Assembly: GCF_014645315.1 (NCBI RefSeq)
Contig: NZ_BMLQ01000001.1
Span: forward strand, 57,665-121,664
Length of the DNA stretch: 64,000 nucleotides
Reading direction: 5' to 3'
DNA from: Citricoccus zhacaiensis
Lineage (GTDB): Bacteria > Actinomycetota > Actinomycetes > Actinomycetales > Micrococcaceae
In this document: in pieces, positions 27,470 to 37,573 of the stretch
Layout: each line of letters opens with the position of its first letter
Numbering within the stretch: position 1 is the stretch's first letter
Notes under the pieces: generated by a model
What the model was told of the DNA's origin: nothing
Seen by the model: only the letters and a program-made list of their open reading frames with translations
Database searches by the model: none
Program-made: the position numbers and the translations under genes

Positions 27470-28624
27470 TCAGTCGGCGAAGTCCGGCAGGCGTTCCCCG
27501 CGTCCGAGCAGGGCGCGCACGGCGGCCACGGTGCGGGCCGCGGCGCGGCCGTCACCGTAGGGGTTCACGGCGTTGGCCATGACCGAGTAGGCCTCGGCAT
27601 CGTCCAGCAGGGTCGAGACCTCGGTGACCACGCGCTCCTCGTCCGTGCCGATCAGCTTCACCGTTCCGGCGGTGACGGCCTCGGGTCGCTCGGTGTTCTC
27701 GCGCATGACCAGGACGGGCTTGCCGAGGCCCGGCGCCTCCTCCTGCACGCCGCCGGAATCCGTCAGGACCACGTGGGCCACGGACAGCAGGTGCGTGAAC
27801 TCTCCGTAGGCGAGCGGCTCGGTCACGATGACGTTGGTCCGGCCCTCGACCTCCGGGAGGATGGCTTCCCGGACCACCGGGTTGCGGTGCGCGGGCAGCA
27901 CGAAATCCACGTCCGGGTACTGCTCCGACAACCGGGCCAGAGCTCGGCCGACGCCGCGCATGGCCTCGCCCTGGTTCTCACGCCGGTGCGTGGTCACCAG
28001 CACGAGCCGCCGTCCGCTGTCAGCCAGCTCCTGCAATTGCGGGTCGGAGAACGGCACCGCCTTCTCCACGACCTCGTACAACGCGTCGATGACCGTGTTG
28101 CCGGTGACCACGATGTCGTCCGGGTTGACCGCCTCGCGCAGCAGGTTGTCCCGGCTGGTCGTGGTCGGGGCGAGGTGGAGGCTGGCCACCTGGGTGGTCA
28201 TCTTGCGGTTGGCCTCCTCGGGGAACGGGGAGAACAGGTCGAAGCTGCGCAGGCCCGCCTCCACGTGCACCACGGGGATGCCCCGGTAGAACGCGGCGAT
28301 CGCGCCGGCCGTCGAGGTGGTCGTGTCGCCCTGGACCACCACCGCGTCCGGTTTCACCTGCTCGAAGAGGGCGTCCAGGCCGTCGATGGTCCGCGTCATC
28401 ACACCGTTGAGCGTCTGGCGGGGACGGATGATGTTGAGGTCGTGGTCGGGGACGATGCCGAAGAGCTCGTTGACCTGATCCAGCATCTCCCGGTGCTGTC
28501 CGGTGACGGCCACCTCGCACTCGACATCATCCGACTCCTGCAGCGCCTTGATGATGGGAGCCATCTTGATGGCCTCCGGGCGGGTGCCGTAGATCGGCAT
28601 GATCTTCAACTGTCCTTGGTTCAC
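27470..28624 (-). CDS. wecB: UDP-N-acetylglucosamine 2-epimerase (non-hydrolysing)
   Basis: Interconverts UDP-GlcNAc and UDP-ManNAc. The 384-aa protein shows the family start (IMPIYGTRPEAIKMAP), QHREMLDQ, the HVEAGLRSFD motif and the C-terminal SDSGGVQEEAPGLGKPVLVMRENTERPEAV. With WecC at the far end of the cluster it gives UDP-ManNAcA. It is transcribed towards smc, 25 nt before it. The start is a GTG at 28624 with AGGAG upstream; a TTG six codons in is possible. A weak -10 (TAGGCT, 28682-28687) precedes it. Confidence 0.94.
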   Translation of the reverse strand: MNQGQLKIMPIYGTRPEAIKMAPIIKALQESDDVECEVAVTGQHREMLDQVNELFGIVPDHDLNIIRPRQTLNGVMTRTIDGLDALFEQVKPDAVVVQGDTTTSTAGAIAAFYRGIPVVHVEAGLRSFDLFSPFPEEANRKMTTQVASLHLAPTTTSRDNLLREAVNPDDIVVTGNTVIDALYEVVEKAVPFSDPQLQELADSGRRLVLVTTHRRENQGEAMRGVGRALARLSEQYPDVDFVLPAHRNPVVREAILPEVEGRTNVIVTEPLAYGEFTHLLSVAHVVLTDSGGVQEEAPGLGKPVLVMRENTERPEAVTAGTVKLIGTDEERVVTEVSTLLDDAEAYSVMANAVNPYGDGRAAARTVAAVRALLGRGERLPDFAD

Positions 28625-28763
28625 GGTGTGTACGCACTCCTCATTCCGGTGCGGGTGATGGCCCGCCTTTTGTTGCCTCCCAGCCTACGGGGCAGACTGT
28701 GGGTTCTGACCCGCCGTGATCCGGACGACGCCGTCCGGGTCCCACGGATGGCATGGTCTGCGT

Positions 28764-28772
28764 TGTTATACT
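28764..28772 (+). promoter_or_regulatory. extended -10 promoter of the ABC exporter operon
   Basis: TGTTATACT, an extended -10 element (TGn plus TATACT), about 70 nt upstream of the permease gene start. No good -35 is seen, as allowed for extended -10 promoters. It lies in the 218-nt divergent gap shared with wecB. Confidence 0.5.
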
Positions 28773-28842
28773 GTCCGTCGGCGTCAGCCATGTTGCCGCG
28801 CCGGCAGGATGGCGCGAGCCGCACTTGAACGGAAGGACCTAG

Positions 28843-29727
28843 GTGAACACCACCGAAGACACCGGGGACTCCGGAACCCGCACGATCGCCCTTGATCGGA
28901 ACGGTTTGATCCGCGTCGGCGCCAGGCCAAGCCTGTGGCGGTACCTGCGGCAGATCTGGGAGTTCCGGAGCTTCGTCCTCTTCGACTCGAAGTCACGGAT
29001 CGCCGGCGGCAACAGCACCAATTCCCTGGGCCAGATCTGGCTGGTGCTGAACCCGATCCTCAACGGCGCCACCTACTTCTTCGTCTTCGGCCTGCTCCTC
29101 GGGACCGGCCGGGGCATCGAGAACTTCATCGCCTACCTGATCATCGGCGTGTTCATGTTCCGCTTCACCTCCTCGGCCATCACCAGCGGCTCCAAGGCGA
29201 TCATCAGCAACCGTGCCGTGGTGCGGGCCTTCTCGTTCCCCCGGGCGACGTTGGCCTTGGCCGTGAACGTCCGGGAGCTCATGGTGCAGATCCCCGCGTT
29301 CATCACGATGTTCGTGTTGATCCTTGCCTTCCCCCCTCTCGAGATCGTGTCCTGGAAGTGGCTGCTCTTCATCCCGTTGGTGGCGGTACAGTTCCTGTTC
29401 AACCTCGGTCTGAGCCTGATCCTGGCCCGCTTGGTCACCCGCTTCAACGACGTGACCAACCTCATCACCTTCGGCACCAGGATCTGGCTGTACCTGTCCG
29501 CTGTCTTCTTCAGCATCGACCGTTTCGCGGACCACCCCACGATCCTCTTCATCATGCACTTGAACCCCATGTACTGCATCCTGGAGATCGCCCGCGACAG
29601 TCTGCTGTATGACACCTGGCCGGACCCGAACCGGTGGCTCGTCCTCGGCGCATGGACCCTGGTACTCCTGGTCGTCGGCACCGTGTTGTTCTGGCAGGCC
29701 GAGGAAAGCTACGGACAGGAGAAGTGA
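28843..29727 (+). CDS. ABC-2 polysaccharide exporter, permease subunit (Wzm/TagG-type)
   Basis: Inner-membrane subunit of a polysaccharide exporter, 294 aa. A cytoplasmic N-terminus with an amphipathic stretch (LWRYLRQIWEFRSFVLFDSK) is followed by about six membrane helices, the ABC2_membrane layout of O-antigen and teichoic-acid exporters. The GTG start has GGAAGGA upstream. The stop overlaps the ATPase start (TGATG). It should carry the lipid-linked glycan made by the surrounding glycosyltransferases. Confidence 0.92.
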   Translation: MNTTEDTGDSGTRTIALDRNGLIRVGARPSLWRYLRQIWEFRSFVLFDSKSRIAGGNSTNSLGQIWLVLNPILNGATYFFVFGLLLGTGRGIENFIAYLIIGVFMFRFTSSAITSGSKAIISNRAVVRAFSFPRATLALAVNVRELMVQIPAFITMFVLILAFPPLEIVSWKWLLFIPLVAVQFLFNLGLSLILARLVTRFNDVTNLITFGTRIWLYLSAVFFSIDRFADHPTILFIMHLNPMYCILEIARDSLLYDTWPDPNRWLVLGAWTLVLLVVGTVLFWQAEESYGQEK

Positions 29728-30629
29728 TGACGGCAGCAGAGGTCGCCCCCCACGCGGTCACGTCGCCCTCGGCTCAGGCGGCCGTGGTGATCGATTCGGC
29801 CTCCATGACCTATGTGGTGCGGTCGATCCGACCGGCCCCACGCCATGAGACCTTCAGGGCCCGGCTCAGTCGCGCCGGGTCCGGAGTCGAGATCTCCCAT
29901 CTCGAGGCCCTCAAGCCCCTGTCACTGGTGGTGGAGCACGGCGAGAGCGTGGGGGTGATCGGCACCAACGGTTCGGGCAAGTCCACCCTGATGAAACTGG
30001 TCACCGGGCAGCTCGCCCCCACCAGCGGGTCCGTCTACGCCACGGACACACCCATCATGCTGGGGGTCAATGCCGCCCTCGTCCCGCAGATCTCCGGCGA
30101 GGACAACATCATCCTCGGTTGCCTGGCCATGGGCATGTCACGGGCCCAGGCTGATGCGAAGTTCGATTCCATCGTGGAGTTGTCCGGTCTGAAGGACTCA
30201 CTCCATCTGCCGCTCAAGGCCTATTCCTCCGGCATGGCGTCCCGATTGCAATTCGCCATCGCCACCAGCGTGGACCCGGAGATCCTGGTGATCGACGAGG
30301 CGCTGAACACCGGTGACGCCCAGTTCCGCGAACGCACCCGCCAACGCATCAATGTGCTGCGCGAACAGGCCGGTTGCGTCTTCCTCGTCAGCCACTCCCT
30401 CGGCACCATCCGCGACATGTGCACCCGAGCCATCTGGATCGAACGCGGCGAGCTGCTAATGGACGGGACTCCGGAGGAGGTCACCGGCAGGTATCAGGAG
30501 TACGCCGGCCATATGGGCAAGAAGCACGACAAGAAGGCCGCGGATCTCCGGGAGAAGTGCCGCAGCGAACTCGTCCGTACCAAGATCGTCTGGAATGACC
30601 AACGCTCCCCGTCCTCGGCCACCCCGTGA
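29727..30629 (+). CDS. ABC-2 polysaccharide exporter, ATPase subunit (Wzt/TagH-type)
   Basis: Energises export of lipid-linked polysaccharide. The 300-aa protein has Walker A (GTNGSGKST, 79-87), the ABC signature (YSSGM, 166-170) and Walker B (LVIDEAL, about 187-193). It keeps the long N-terminal stretch before Walker A that is typical of Wzt/TagH. There is no C-terminal carbohydrate-binding domain of the long Wzt type, so terminal-sugar recognition by this subunit is unlikely. Its start overlaps the permease stop. Confidence 0.92.
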   Translation: MTAAEVAPHAVTSPSAQAAVVIDSASMTYVVRSIRPAPRHETFRARLSRAGSGVEISHLEALKPLSLVVEHGESVGVIGTNGSGKSTLMKLVTGQLAPTSGSVYATDTPIMLGVNAALVPQISGEDNIILGCLAMGMSRAQADAKFDSIVELSGLKDSLHLPLKAYSSGMASRLQFAIATSVDPEILVIDEALNTGDAQFRERTRQRINVLREQAGCVFLVSHSLGTIRDMCTRAIWIERGELLMDGTPEEVTGRYQEYAGHMGKKHDKKAADLREKCRSELVRTKIVWNDQRSPSSATP

Positions 30630-32457
30630 CCGGTTGCCCATGACCCGTCTGGTCCGCGCCGCGGCCACCCGCTCCCGCCGGGTCGCACAGACCGTGGCCT
30701 CACGCTGGTCCGACGCCGTCCTGACCGGCAGGCGTGCCCGCTGGGACCGGGCTGGACGCCTCGGCGTCCCCGACGACGTCTGGCCGGCCACGCCGGACTC
30801 CCCCGGACGGACAGCCCCTCTGGGCAACCGCATGATGCCCCTGCCGCCCGCCTGGGGGCTGTCCCGCTGGCTGTGGGGAGACACCGGAAACAGGAACGAC
30901 GGCGGTGACCGCTCGAATGACCTGCTCGCCGTCTACCTCGACCGGACGGATCTGACGCCCGGCAACAACGGGTGCTTCGCCACCACCGATGCCGTGGCCC
31001 TCGTCGCGGACCGTGCCGCCGCGGACACGGGGGATACCGCCCGCGGACCGCACACCCTCATGGTGGTGGCCGACGGTTCCGCTGACGATGTTGCGAAATC
31101 GCTTCGGGACGCCGGGGCGCACCGCGGCTGTCTCGTCCTCGACGATCCCGGCAGCGAACGCCGCGCGGCCCTGCTCAGCCTGTGCGCCGCCGTCGCCGTC
31201 CCCGCCGGCACGGATCCCCTGCGGTCACCCTGGGCGCGTGAGGCAGGTGCCGCCGGTGTGGCCCTTCTCACCCATACCGCCCCTGCACCACTGCCACGGG
31301 ATCTCGGCCTGCCGTCCGCACGACGGGTGGCCGGCCGGGTGGCACGCCATACCCTGGTCAGTGCCGATCCGACGGCGCTGGAGCCGGTGCCCGGACCACT
31401 TCCGGAGCGCCCCCGTTCCTCGGGGCTCGTCGTCGTGACCGAGCGACGCCGAGTGGTGGTCGCCGGCCACGACCTCAAGTTCGCCCGGGGGCTCATCGAG
31501 CACCTCCGCGGTGAGGGGCATGAGGTCCGGCTGGACGAGTGGGCCGGGCACGAACGTCACGATCCACGGCTGAGCCGGGACCTGGCCGGCTGGGCCGATG
31601 CCGTGTTGTGTGAATGGGCCCTGGGCAATGCGGTCTGGTATTCGCGCCACGTCACGGACGGCACCCAGCTGACCGTTCGTCTCCACCTCCAGGAGGCCGC
31701 CACCGCCTTTCCCGCCCGGGTCCGAGCCGACCGGATCGACGCTGCGGTGTTCGTGTCCGAGCATCTACGCCGTCAGGTGGTCCGCGACTTCACCTGGCCG
31801 GCTGCGCGCAGCCTGGTGGTGCCCAACGCCGTCAGGATTCCCGAGGCACTGGAGAGCACCGTCGGGCCAGAACGCCGGTTCCGGCTAGGTCTGGTGGGGA
31901 TCGTCCCGTCCCGCAAGGGCCTTCACACGGCCCTCGATGTCCTGCACCGACTGCGCTCCGTCGACGACCGCTACACGCTCAGCATCAAGGGCCGCCGGCC
32001 GTCTGAGTACCCGTGGATGGCCCATCGCCCCGCTGAGCGCGACTACTTCAGGGAACAGTTCGCGCGGATCGACGACGATCCGCTCCTGGGAGCGGCGGTG
32101 AGCTTCGAGCCGTTCGGCCCGGACATGGACGCCTGGTTCAGCCGGATCGGAATCGCCCTGTCCACGAGTGATTTCGAGTCCTTTCACTTCACGCTCCCGG
32201 ACGGAGCCGCCCACGGGGTGCTCCCGCGCTCCCTGTCCTGGCCCGGTGCCGACCTGCTCTATCCGCTCCGCTGGTTGGCCCCGGACGCCGTCATGCTGGC
32301 GGAGTCCATCCATAGAGCCACCCAGGATCCGTCCCAGTGGCAGGCTGAGGCGGTGGAGGCACGCCAGTTGGTCGTCCAACGATTCGCCGCATCCCGTGTC
32401 CTGCCGGAGCTCGCCGATGTGGTCCTCGGCCGGCGCCGTGCGGAGGTCCGCCCATGA
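30595..32457 (+). CDS. glycosyltransferase with N-terminal extension
   Basis: A 620-aa protein. Residues 1-275 form a poorly conserved module. Residues 280-610 are a GT-B glycosyltransferase with VVVAGHDLKFA, PNAVRIPE, RLGLVGIVPSRKGL and FEPFGPDMDAW...SDFESFH. The GT half closely resembles the C-terminal half of the 777-aa protein at 45507-47840. It is the third gene of the exporter operon; the ATG at 30595 overlaps the ATPase gene by 35 nt, and an ATG at 30640 is an alternative. Donor and acceptor are unknown. Confidence 0.8.
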   Translation: MTNAPRPRPPRDRLPMTRLVRAAATRSRRVAQTVASRWSDAVLTGRRARWDRAGRLGVPDDVWPATPDSPGRTAPLGNRMMPLPPAWGLSRWLWGDTGNRNDGGDRSNDLLAVYLDRTDLTPGNNGCFATTDAVALVADRAAADTGDTARGPHTLMVVADGSADDVAKSLRDAGAHRGCLVLDDPGSERRAALLSLCAAVAVPAGTDPLRSPWAREAGAAGVALLTHTAPAPLPRDLGLPSARRVAGRVARHTLVSADPTALEPVPGPLPERPRSSGLVVVTERRRVVVAGHDLKFARGLIEHLRGEGHEVRLDEWAGHERHDPRLSRDLAGWADAVLCEWALGNAVWYSRHVTDGTQLTVRLHLQEAATAFPARVRADRIDAAVFVSEHLRRQVVRDFTWPAARSLVVPNAVRIPEALESTVGPERRFRLGLVGIVPSRKGLHTALDVLHRLRSVDDRYTLSIKGRRPSEYPWMAHRPAERDYFREQFARIDDDPLLGAAVSFEPFGPDMDAWFSRIGIALSTSDFESFHFTLPDGAAHGVLPRSLSWPGADLLYPLRWLAPDAVMLAESIHRATQDPSQWQAEAVEARQLVVQRFAASRVLPELADVVLGRRRAEVRP

Positions 32458-34901
32458 ACACGGCCGTGTCGCGAGCCGAGCAGCCCCACATGGCCATGCT
32501 GGTGGCGAATCCCGTGGTGGGCGATTCCCGCGTGGAGAAGAGCGCCCTCAGCGCCGTGCGGGCGGGATACCGCGTGACGATCGTGGGAGTCGGGAATGCC
32601 AGCACCTCTCGCGTCGACCACTACGAGCACATTCCGATCTATCGGATCCCCCTGGACTTCACACGGCACAAGGCGTGGACGGTCGAGAACCGGCGACGGA
32701 ACAGCAGTACAGCACCCGAGGCTTCCGGCACGAGCCCTCTGAACAGGGCGAGCAGGGCCCTGCACCGCCTGAACCGCTCGTGGGCCGAGCGATTCCGGAC
32801 CGTGCGGGAGTCCTTCCGGGCCGGTCGACCCGGTGGCTGGCGAGCGGTCTGGCCGCAGACACTGGACTACGAGGAGGCTTTCCTCGAGGTCCTCCATCGG
32901 CTGCAACCAGACATCATCCATGCACATGACCGGCACCCGATGGCCGGGGCCGCAGCCTACTCCGCCCTCCAACGGGCCGCGGGGACCCCGGTTCCCTGGG
33001 TCTACGACGCCCACGAGTGGGTGCCCGGCACCATCATTGGCGGGCCGCCGCAGGCCAAGACGGCCTGGGTCGCCCTGGAAGCCGAGCTGATCCGCACTGC
33101 CGATGCCGTCATCACCGTCACGGACCATGTGGCGGGCGAGCTCCACGCCCGGCACCGGCTCGATGTCCGCCCGACGACGGTCATCAACGCCCCGCGCGGG
33201 GCCCGGCAACCCCTGCCACCGGACCAGCGCCGCCCGCTACGAGAGGAGTGCGGTGTGGGCCCGGAGACGCCCCTGCTGGTGTATGTGGGCATGCTGGCCG
33301 AGCACCGGGGGGTCTTCACCATCGTCGATGCCCTGGGCGAGATGCCGGGTGTCCATGTGGCGTTCGTCGGCTCTCAGAACGCCACGGTCCGCCAGCAGCT
33401 GCACGACCGCGCCGAGGAGGCGGGGGTGCGAGACCGGCTGCACCTCCTGGACTATGTTCCGTCCCATTCCGTGACCTGGTACATCGAATCGGCGACCTGC
33501 GGTGTCAGCGCCCTGATGCCCTACCCGGCGCATGAGCTCGCGATGCCCACGAAACTGCGTGAGTATGCCCAGGCTGGTCTGCCGGTCATCGCCAGCGACC
33601 TGGACACACAGTCCGCCTTCGTCACGGAGCACGGGATGGGCACGCTCTTCGAAGCCGGAAACGCCTCCTCCTTGGCGGCAGCCTTCCACCGCCTCCTGGA
33701 CGATCAGGAGTCGTATCGTCGCGCCGTCCGGGACCCGGACTTCCTTGCCTCGCAGACCTGGGAGGGAAACGAGACGGCCTTGGCGGCGACCTGGCATTCC
33801 CTGTGCCCGGTGCAGCTCCCACCGGACGGACCCCGTTCAGTGGCCCCGGCCGACGCAACCACATCGCAGACGGAGGCCGAGCGGCACCCCACCCTGGTCG
33901 TCGTCGGTGCCTCGGGGACCGATCCCTGGACCGAGGCATGGTCCCGGCATGCGGGTGAGGCCCGCGGTCATGCCGGCTCCGGCACCGAGGCGGACGGTGA
34001 CGCCCCCCTGATGTCCGCGGCCCTGGACTCCTGGCTGGAGATCGACCAGCTCGCCGATGCCGTGCTGTATCACGGACTGTCCTGCGCGCATGGAGACGTC
34101 GACGGCGGACCCCTGTCCGAGATGCTCTCGCTGCAACGCCGGCAGAAGCAGGTGGGCGTCCTGACAGAGGCGCCCCTCGTGGATGCGGAGCTCCTGAGAG
34201 ATCGGCCCGGGCACGCCCTCAGCGACTGGGACCCCGAGGTCTTCGGTCGATATCGACGGCAGGCCCTGAAACAGGCCCGCCCCTTCCTGACGATGCTGGA
34301 GCACGGAATCCCCCTCTTCACCTCCAGTCAGCGGACCGCGCACATGCTCCACGGCGTCGAGTGGATTCCCACTCCTCTCCTCGCCCCGTCACCGCCTCAT
34401 CTGCCCCCAGCTGGGGAGGCACGTCACGATCCCCAGGCCCCGGTGAGCATCCTCATCGTGCCAACCATCCGGTCACAGGCCGAGAACAGGCAGCTCGATC
34501 GGCTGGTGGAGGGCGCCACGCGACACGGCTTCACGGTCCGACGCCCCCGGTTCTCAAGGTACGATTCCGCTCAGGCCCGCCACGCCGATATCGTCGTCGA
34601 TGCGCTCACCCTCGGGGAGTGGAGCCAGAGTGCCGCGCATGCCTGGTCAGCGTCCCGGCTCGTCGTGGGGCATCTCGACGAGTCGTTGGGAACAAGCGTG
34701 AACACCCCTCTCGCGACGGCTCCGGCTCCGCCCCTGCTGGAATCGTCGGTCCCTGAGATCGCTGACACCGTCCTGGCCCTGGCGCATTCCATGGATGACG
34801 AGAGAACGGTGGCGGCCCGTTGGCAGGGACGGGATTTCGCCGAGTCGATCTACGGTGGAAAGATGGCCGTTGCGAGTCTGCGCGGCGTATGGGACGTCTG
34901 A
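32454..34901 (+). CDS. two-module glycosyltransferase (tandem copy 1)
   Basis: An 815-aa protein. Residues 10-460 are a GT4-type GT-B enzyme (PHMAMLVANPVVGDSRV, DIIHAHDRHPMAGAAAY, YDAHEWVPG, YVGMLAEHRGVFT, EYAQAGLPVIASD). Residues 480-815 are a second, unassigned module that looks like a degenerate Rossmann or GT-B half (PTLVVVGASGTDP..., DIVVDALTLGEWSQSAAHAWSASRLVVG). The whole length is shared with the next gene, so this is a tandem duplication. The ATG overlaps the previous stop by 4 nt. Confidence 0.82.
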   Translation: MNTAVSRAEQPHMAMLVANPVVGDSRVEKSALSAVRAGYRVTIVGVGNASTSRVDHYEHIPIYRIPLDFTRHKAWTVENRRRNSSTAPEASGTSPLNRASRALHRLNRSWAERFRTVRESFRAGRPGGWRAVWPQTLDYEEAFLEVLHRLQPDIIHAHDRHPMAGAAAYSALQRAAGTPVPWVYDAHEWVPGTIIGGPPQAKTAWVALEAELIRTADAVITVTDHVAGELHARHRLDVRPTTVINAPRGARQPLPPDQRRPLREECGVGPETPLLVYVGMLAEHRGVFTIVDALGEMPGVHVAFVGSQNATVRQQLHDRAEEAGVRDRLHLLDYVPSHSVTWYIESATCGVSALMPYPAHELAMPTKLREYAQAGLPVIASDLDTQSAFVTEHGMGTLFEAGNASSLAAAFHRLLDDQESYRRAVRDPDFLASQTWEGNETALAATWHSLCPVQLPPDGPRSVAPADATTSQTEAERHPTLVVVGASGTDPWTEAWSRHAGEARGHAGSGTEADGDAPLMSAALDSWLEIDQLADAVLYHGLSCAHGDVDGGPLSEMLSLQRRQKQVGVLTEAPLVDAELLRDRPGHALSDWDPEVFGRYRRQALKQARPFLTMLEHGIPLFTSSQRTAHMLHGVEWIPTPLLAPSPPHLPPAGEARHDPQAPVSILIVPTIRSQAENRQLDRLVEGATRHGFTVRRPRFSRYDSAQARHADIVVDALTLGEWSQSAAHAWSASRLVVGHLDESLGTSVNTPLATAPAPPLLESSVPEIADTVLALAHSMDDERTVAARWQGRDFAESIYGGKMAVASLRGVWDV

Positions 34902-34993
34902 GAAGGACGGACCCAGGTGCCCGCTGCTGAACTGGTGCTGCACCATCCGAGCACACCAACCACTCGCCTTCGAATCTATAGAGGAGTCCACGC

Positions 34994-37534
34994 GTGACCG
35001 ACAGTGCCCCGAGAGAGTCCTCCCTCCGACCCCACATGGTCATGCTGGTGGGAAACCATGTGGTCGGTGACTCCCGGGTGGAGAAGAGCGCCCTCAGCGC
35101 CGTCAAGGCGGGGTATCGGGTGACGATCGTCGGCACGAGGCACCGAACCACGTTCCACGTCGGTGAGTATTCGGGGATCCCCATCTACCGGATCCCTGCG
35201 GACTTCGCGCGCCACGTGACTTCGGGTCAGTGGAATGAGCTCAAGCCCCGACGGTGGTCGGACAGCACTGACCCGCTGGCCTGCTGGGGTCGGGCTCGGG
35301 ATACGCCACCGTGGAGCTTCCGCTCCACCGTGGACCGGTTGGACCGAGCCACCCACGCCGTGAGGACCCGGATCGAGAAGCAGCTTGATCACCGTGGCAC
35401 GCGTGCGGCCGACGCCGTCGGTCAGGTGCGGGACCGGGCCCTTGCGGCCCTGCCGCGTGGTTGGCGGCGGGTCTGGCCGCATATCGCCGACTATGAGGAT
35501 GCCTTCCTCGACGTCCTCCAGCGCTTGAAACCGGACATCATCCACGTTCACGACCGCCACCCGCTGCCGGGCGCCGCGGCCTATGCCGCCTGGCAGAGGT
35601 CCAGGGGCCGGGACGTGCCGTGGGTGTACGACGCCCATGAATGGCTTCCGGGCCAGGAGCTGCCGGGTCCGGCCGCCGCCCGGACCGGATGGCTCGCCGC
35701 CGAGGCCGAACTGATCCACCACGCCGATGCTGTGCTCACGGTCTCCGACGACCTCGCCACCCGCATGCAGCGGCGTCACCATCTGAAGGAACGGCCCGGG
35801 ACGGTCATCAACGCCCCAGCCCTGACCCGGACGCCCATGGATCCGGCCGTCCGCCGGCCGATCCGCGAGGAATGCGGGCTGGCCCCTGAGACCCCCCTGT
35901 TCGTCTACGTCGGCAAGATGAGCGAGCGTCGCGGAGTCCTCACCATGGTGGAATCGCTCCCCCTGTTGCCAGACACCCACATCGCCTTCATCGGTTCCCG
36001 CGATGCGGTCATCCGGCAACACATCATGGAACGGGCCGAGCAGCTCGGTGTCGCAGACCGAGTGCATCTCAAGGACTATGTCCCCTCGTCCTCGGTCACC
36101 TGGTACATCGAATCGGCCACGGGCGGCATCAGTCCACTCCTGTCCACCCCGGCTCACCAGCTGGCCATCGCCACCAAGATCAGCGAGTACATCCAAGCCG
36201 GGCTTCCCGTCATCGTCAGCGACATGAAGGCCCAGGCCGCCTTCGTGCGCGACCATGCCATCGGCACCGTGTACACCGCTGGGGACCCCGCCGACCTCGC
36301 CGCGGCGACCCATCGGCTGCTGGAGGGGCTGGAGGGATTCCGCCGGGCGGTACACCATGGCGAGGTGCGCGAGCTGCAGACCTGGGACCACGCGGAGCGG
36401 GTGCTGATCCACACTTGGACTCGTCTGTGCCCGCCTCCGGCGCCGCTGGCGCCGACTACCGTCGGCAGCCCGGCGGACGGCAGTCCGGCCGAGCGCGCTT
36501 CTGCCGTCGCCGGGTCGGTGGGCGGGTCGGGGCCGGCCCTCGACCTGATCGGGGCCGCTGGGAATGATCCGCTGGCTCAGGTCTGGGCTCGCCACGCCGG
36601 CTCCGCGGTGACGCACACCGGGCTGGAACCCAGCGAGACGGCGGGCGACGCTGACCTTCCTGCGGTGCTCGCAACCTGGTCGGACATCAATCGCCATGCT
36701 GATGTCGTCCTCTACGCAGGTCGGACCTCCGCCGGCGGTGGAGACGATGGGCCCGTCTCCTCTGAGATGCGCTCCCTGCTGGCACGCGGTAAGAAGGTGG
36801 GGATCTGGACGGGCTCGGCCCCTCTCGTCGATCCTCGCCTGCTCATCAGCGCCGATCCGGGCCATCCCTTGGCACAGTGGACCGCGGATCAGCTCAAGCG
36901 GTACCGCCGTCAGGTGCACCGTGGGTCCCGTCCACTGCTGGAGCTGCAGGACCTCGGCATCCCGATCTTCACCACGGATGCGGCGGCGGCCGAGCTCCTG
37001 ACCGATGTGCACTGGGTTCCCTCGCCGGTGGCAGGCCCACGAGCGTTCCCGGACGAACCGGCCGCTGCCCTGACGGAGGGCCGATCTCCCCAGATCCTCA
37101 TCATCCCGGCCCTGCGTTCCCCGGAGGAGTTGGCGTCCCTGGACGACCTGGAAGCGATGGCGACGGCGGCCGGCTACCGTGTGGCGCGTCCGCGGGCCAA
37201 GAGGTTCCATCCCTCGGATGCCGTCTTCTCCGACATCGTCGTGGACACCTTGACGACGGATGGGTACAGCGAGGCATCAGCGTGGGCCTGGTCCGCCGGC
37301 CGCCCGGTGGTCGGCCGAGTCGGAACCGCGCCACGAGGGATCGATCTCCCGGAGAACCCCATGGTGGCCGCAGATCCGAGCAGCGTCGTCGAGACCGTGA
37401 TGGCCCTGGCCCAGGCGCACGCCGCCGGTCAGCGGAATGAGGGCGGCACCGCGGGCCGCATCTTCGCGGAATCGGTCCACGACGGCCGGCTCACGGTGCA
37501 ACGGATCACCACGGTGCTCGACGGTCAGAGGTAA
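34994..37534 (+). CDS. two-module glycosyltransferase (tandem copy 2)
   Basis: An 846-aa paralogue of the preceding gene, alike over its whole length (HMVMLVGNHVVGDSRVEKSALSAVKAGYRV against MAMLVANPVVGDSRV...). The GT4 half has DIIHVHDRHPLPGAAAY, YDAHEWLPG and YVGKMSERRGVLT. The C-terminal module has DIVVDTLTTDGYSEASAWAWSAGRPVVG. GTG start with GAGGAG 8 nt upstream, after a 92-nt gap. The two copies may add different sugars or the same sugar in different linkages. Confidence 0.82.
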   Translation: MTDSAPRESSLRPHMVMLVGNHVVGDSRVEKSALSAVKAGYRVTIVGTRHRTTFHVGEYSGIPIYRIPADFARHVTSGQWNELKPRRWSDSTDPLACWGRARDTPPWSFRSTVDRLDRATHAVRTRIEKQLDHRGTRAADAVGQVRDRALAALPRGWRRVWPHIADYEDAFLDVLQRLKPDIIHVHDRHPLPGAAAYAAWQRSRGRDVPWVYDAHEWLPGQELPGPAAARTGWLAAEAELIHHADAVLTVSDDLATRMQRRHHLKERPGTVINAPALTRTPMDPAVRRPIREECGLAPETPLFVYVGKMSERRGVLTMVESLPLLPDTHIAFIGSRDAVIRQHIMERAEQLGVADRVHLKDYVPSSSVTWYIESATGGISPLLSTPAHQLAIATKISEYIQAGLPVIVSDMKAQAAFVRDHAIGTVYTAGDPADLAAATHRLLEGLEGFRRAVHHGEVRELQTWDHAERVLIHTWTRLCPPPAPLAPTTVGSPADGSPAERASAVAGSVGGSGPALDLIGAAGNDPLAQVWARHAGSAVTHTGLEPSETAGDADLPAVLATWSDINRHADVVLYAGRTSAGGGDDGPVSSEMRSLLARGKKVGIWTGSAPLVDPRLLISADPGHPLAQWTADQLKRYRRQVHRGSRPLLELQDLGIPIFTTDAAAAELLTDVHWVPSPVAGPRAFPDEPAAALTEGRSPQILIIPALRSPEELASLDDLEAMATAAGYRVARPRAKRFHPSDAVFSDIVVDTLTTDGYSEASAWAWSAGRPVVGRVGTAPRGIDLPENPMVAADPSSVVETVMALAQAHAAGQRNEGGTAGRIFAESVHDGRLTVQRITTVLDGQR

Positions 37535-37573
37535 GTCGATCTGATCATTCAGGTCCGACGGCCTGATCCGTCC

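Noticed and set aside
26906-28828. 640-codon plus-strand frame across the smc 5' end and wecB
   Set aside because: It is antisense to two well-supported genes and has no recognisable domain.
34976-37210. 744-codon open frame on the minus strand
   Set aside because: It is antisense to the 846-aa glycosyltransferase; the product is Gly/His/Arg-rich with no motif. High G+C creates such long shadows.
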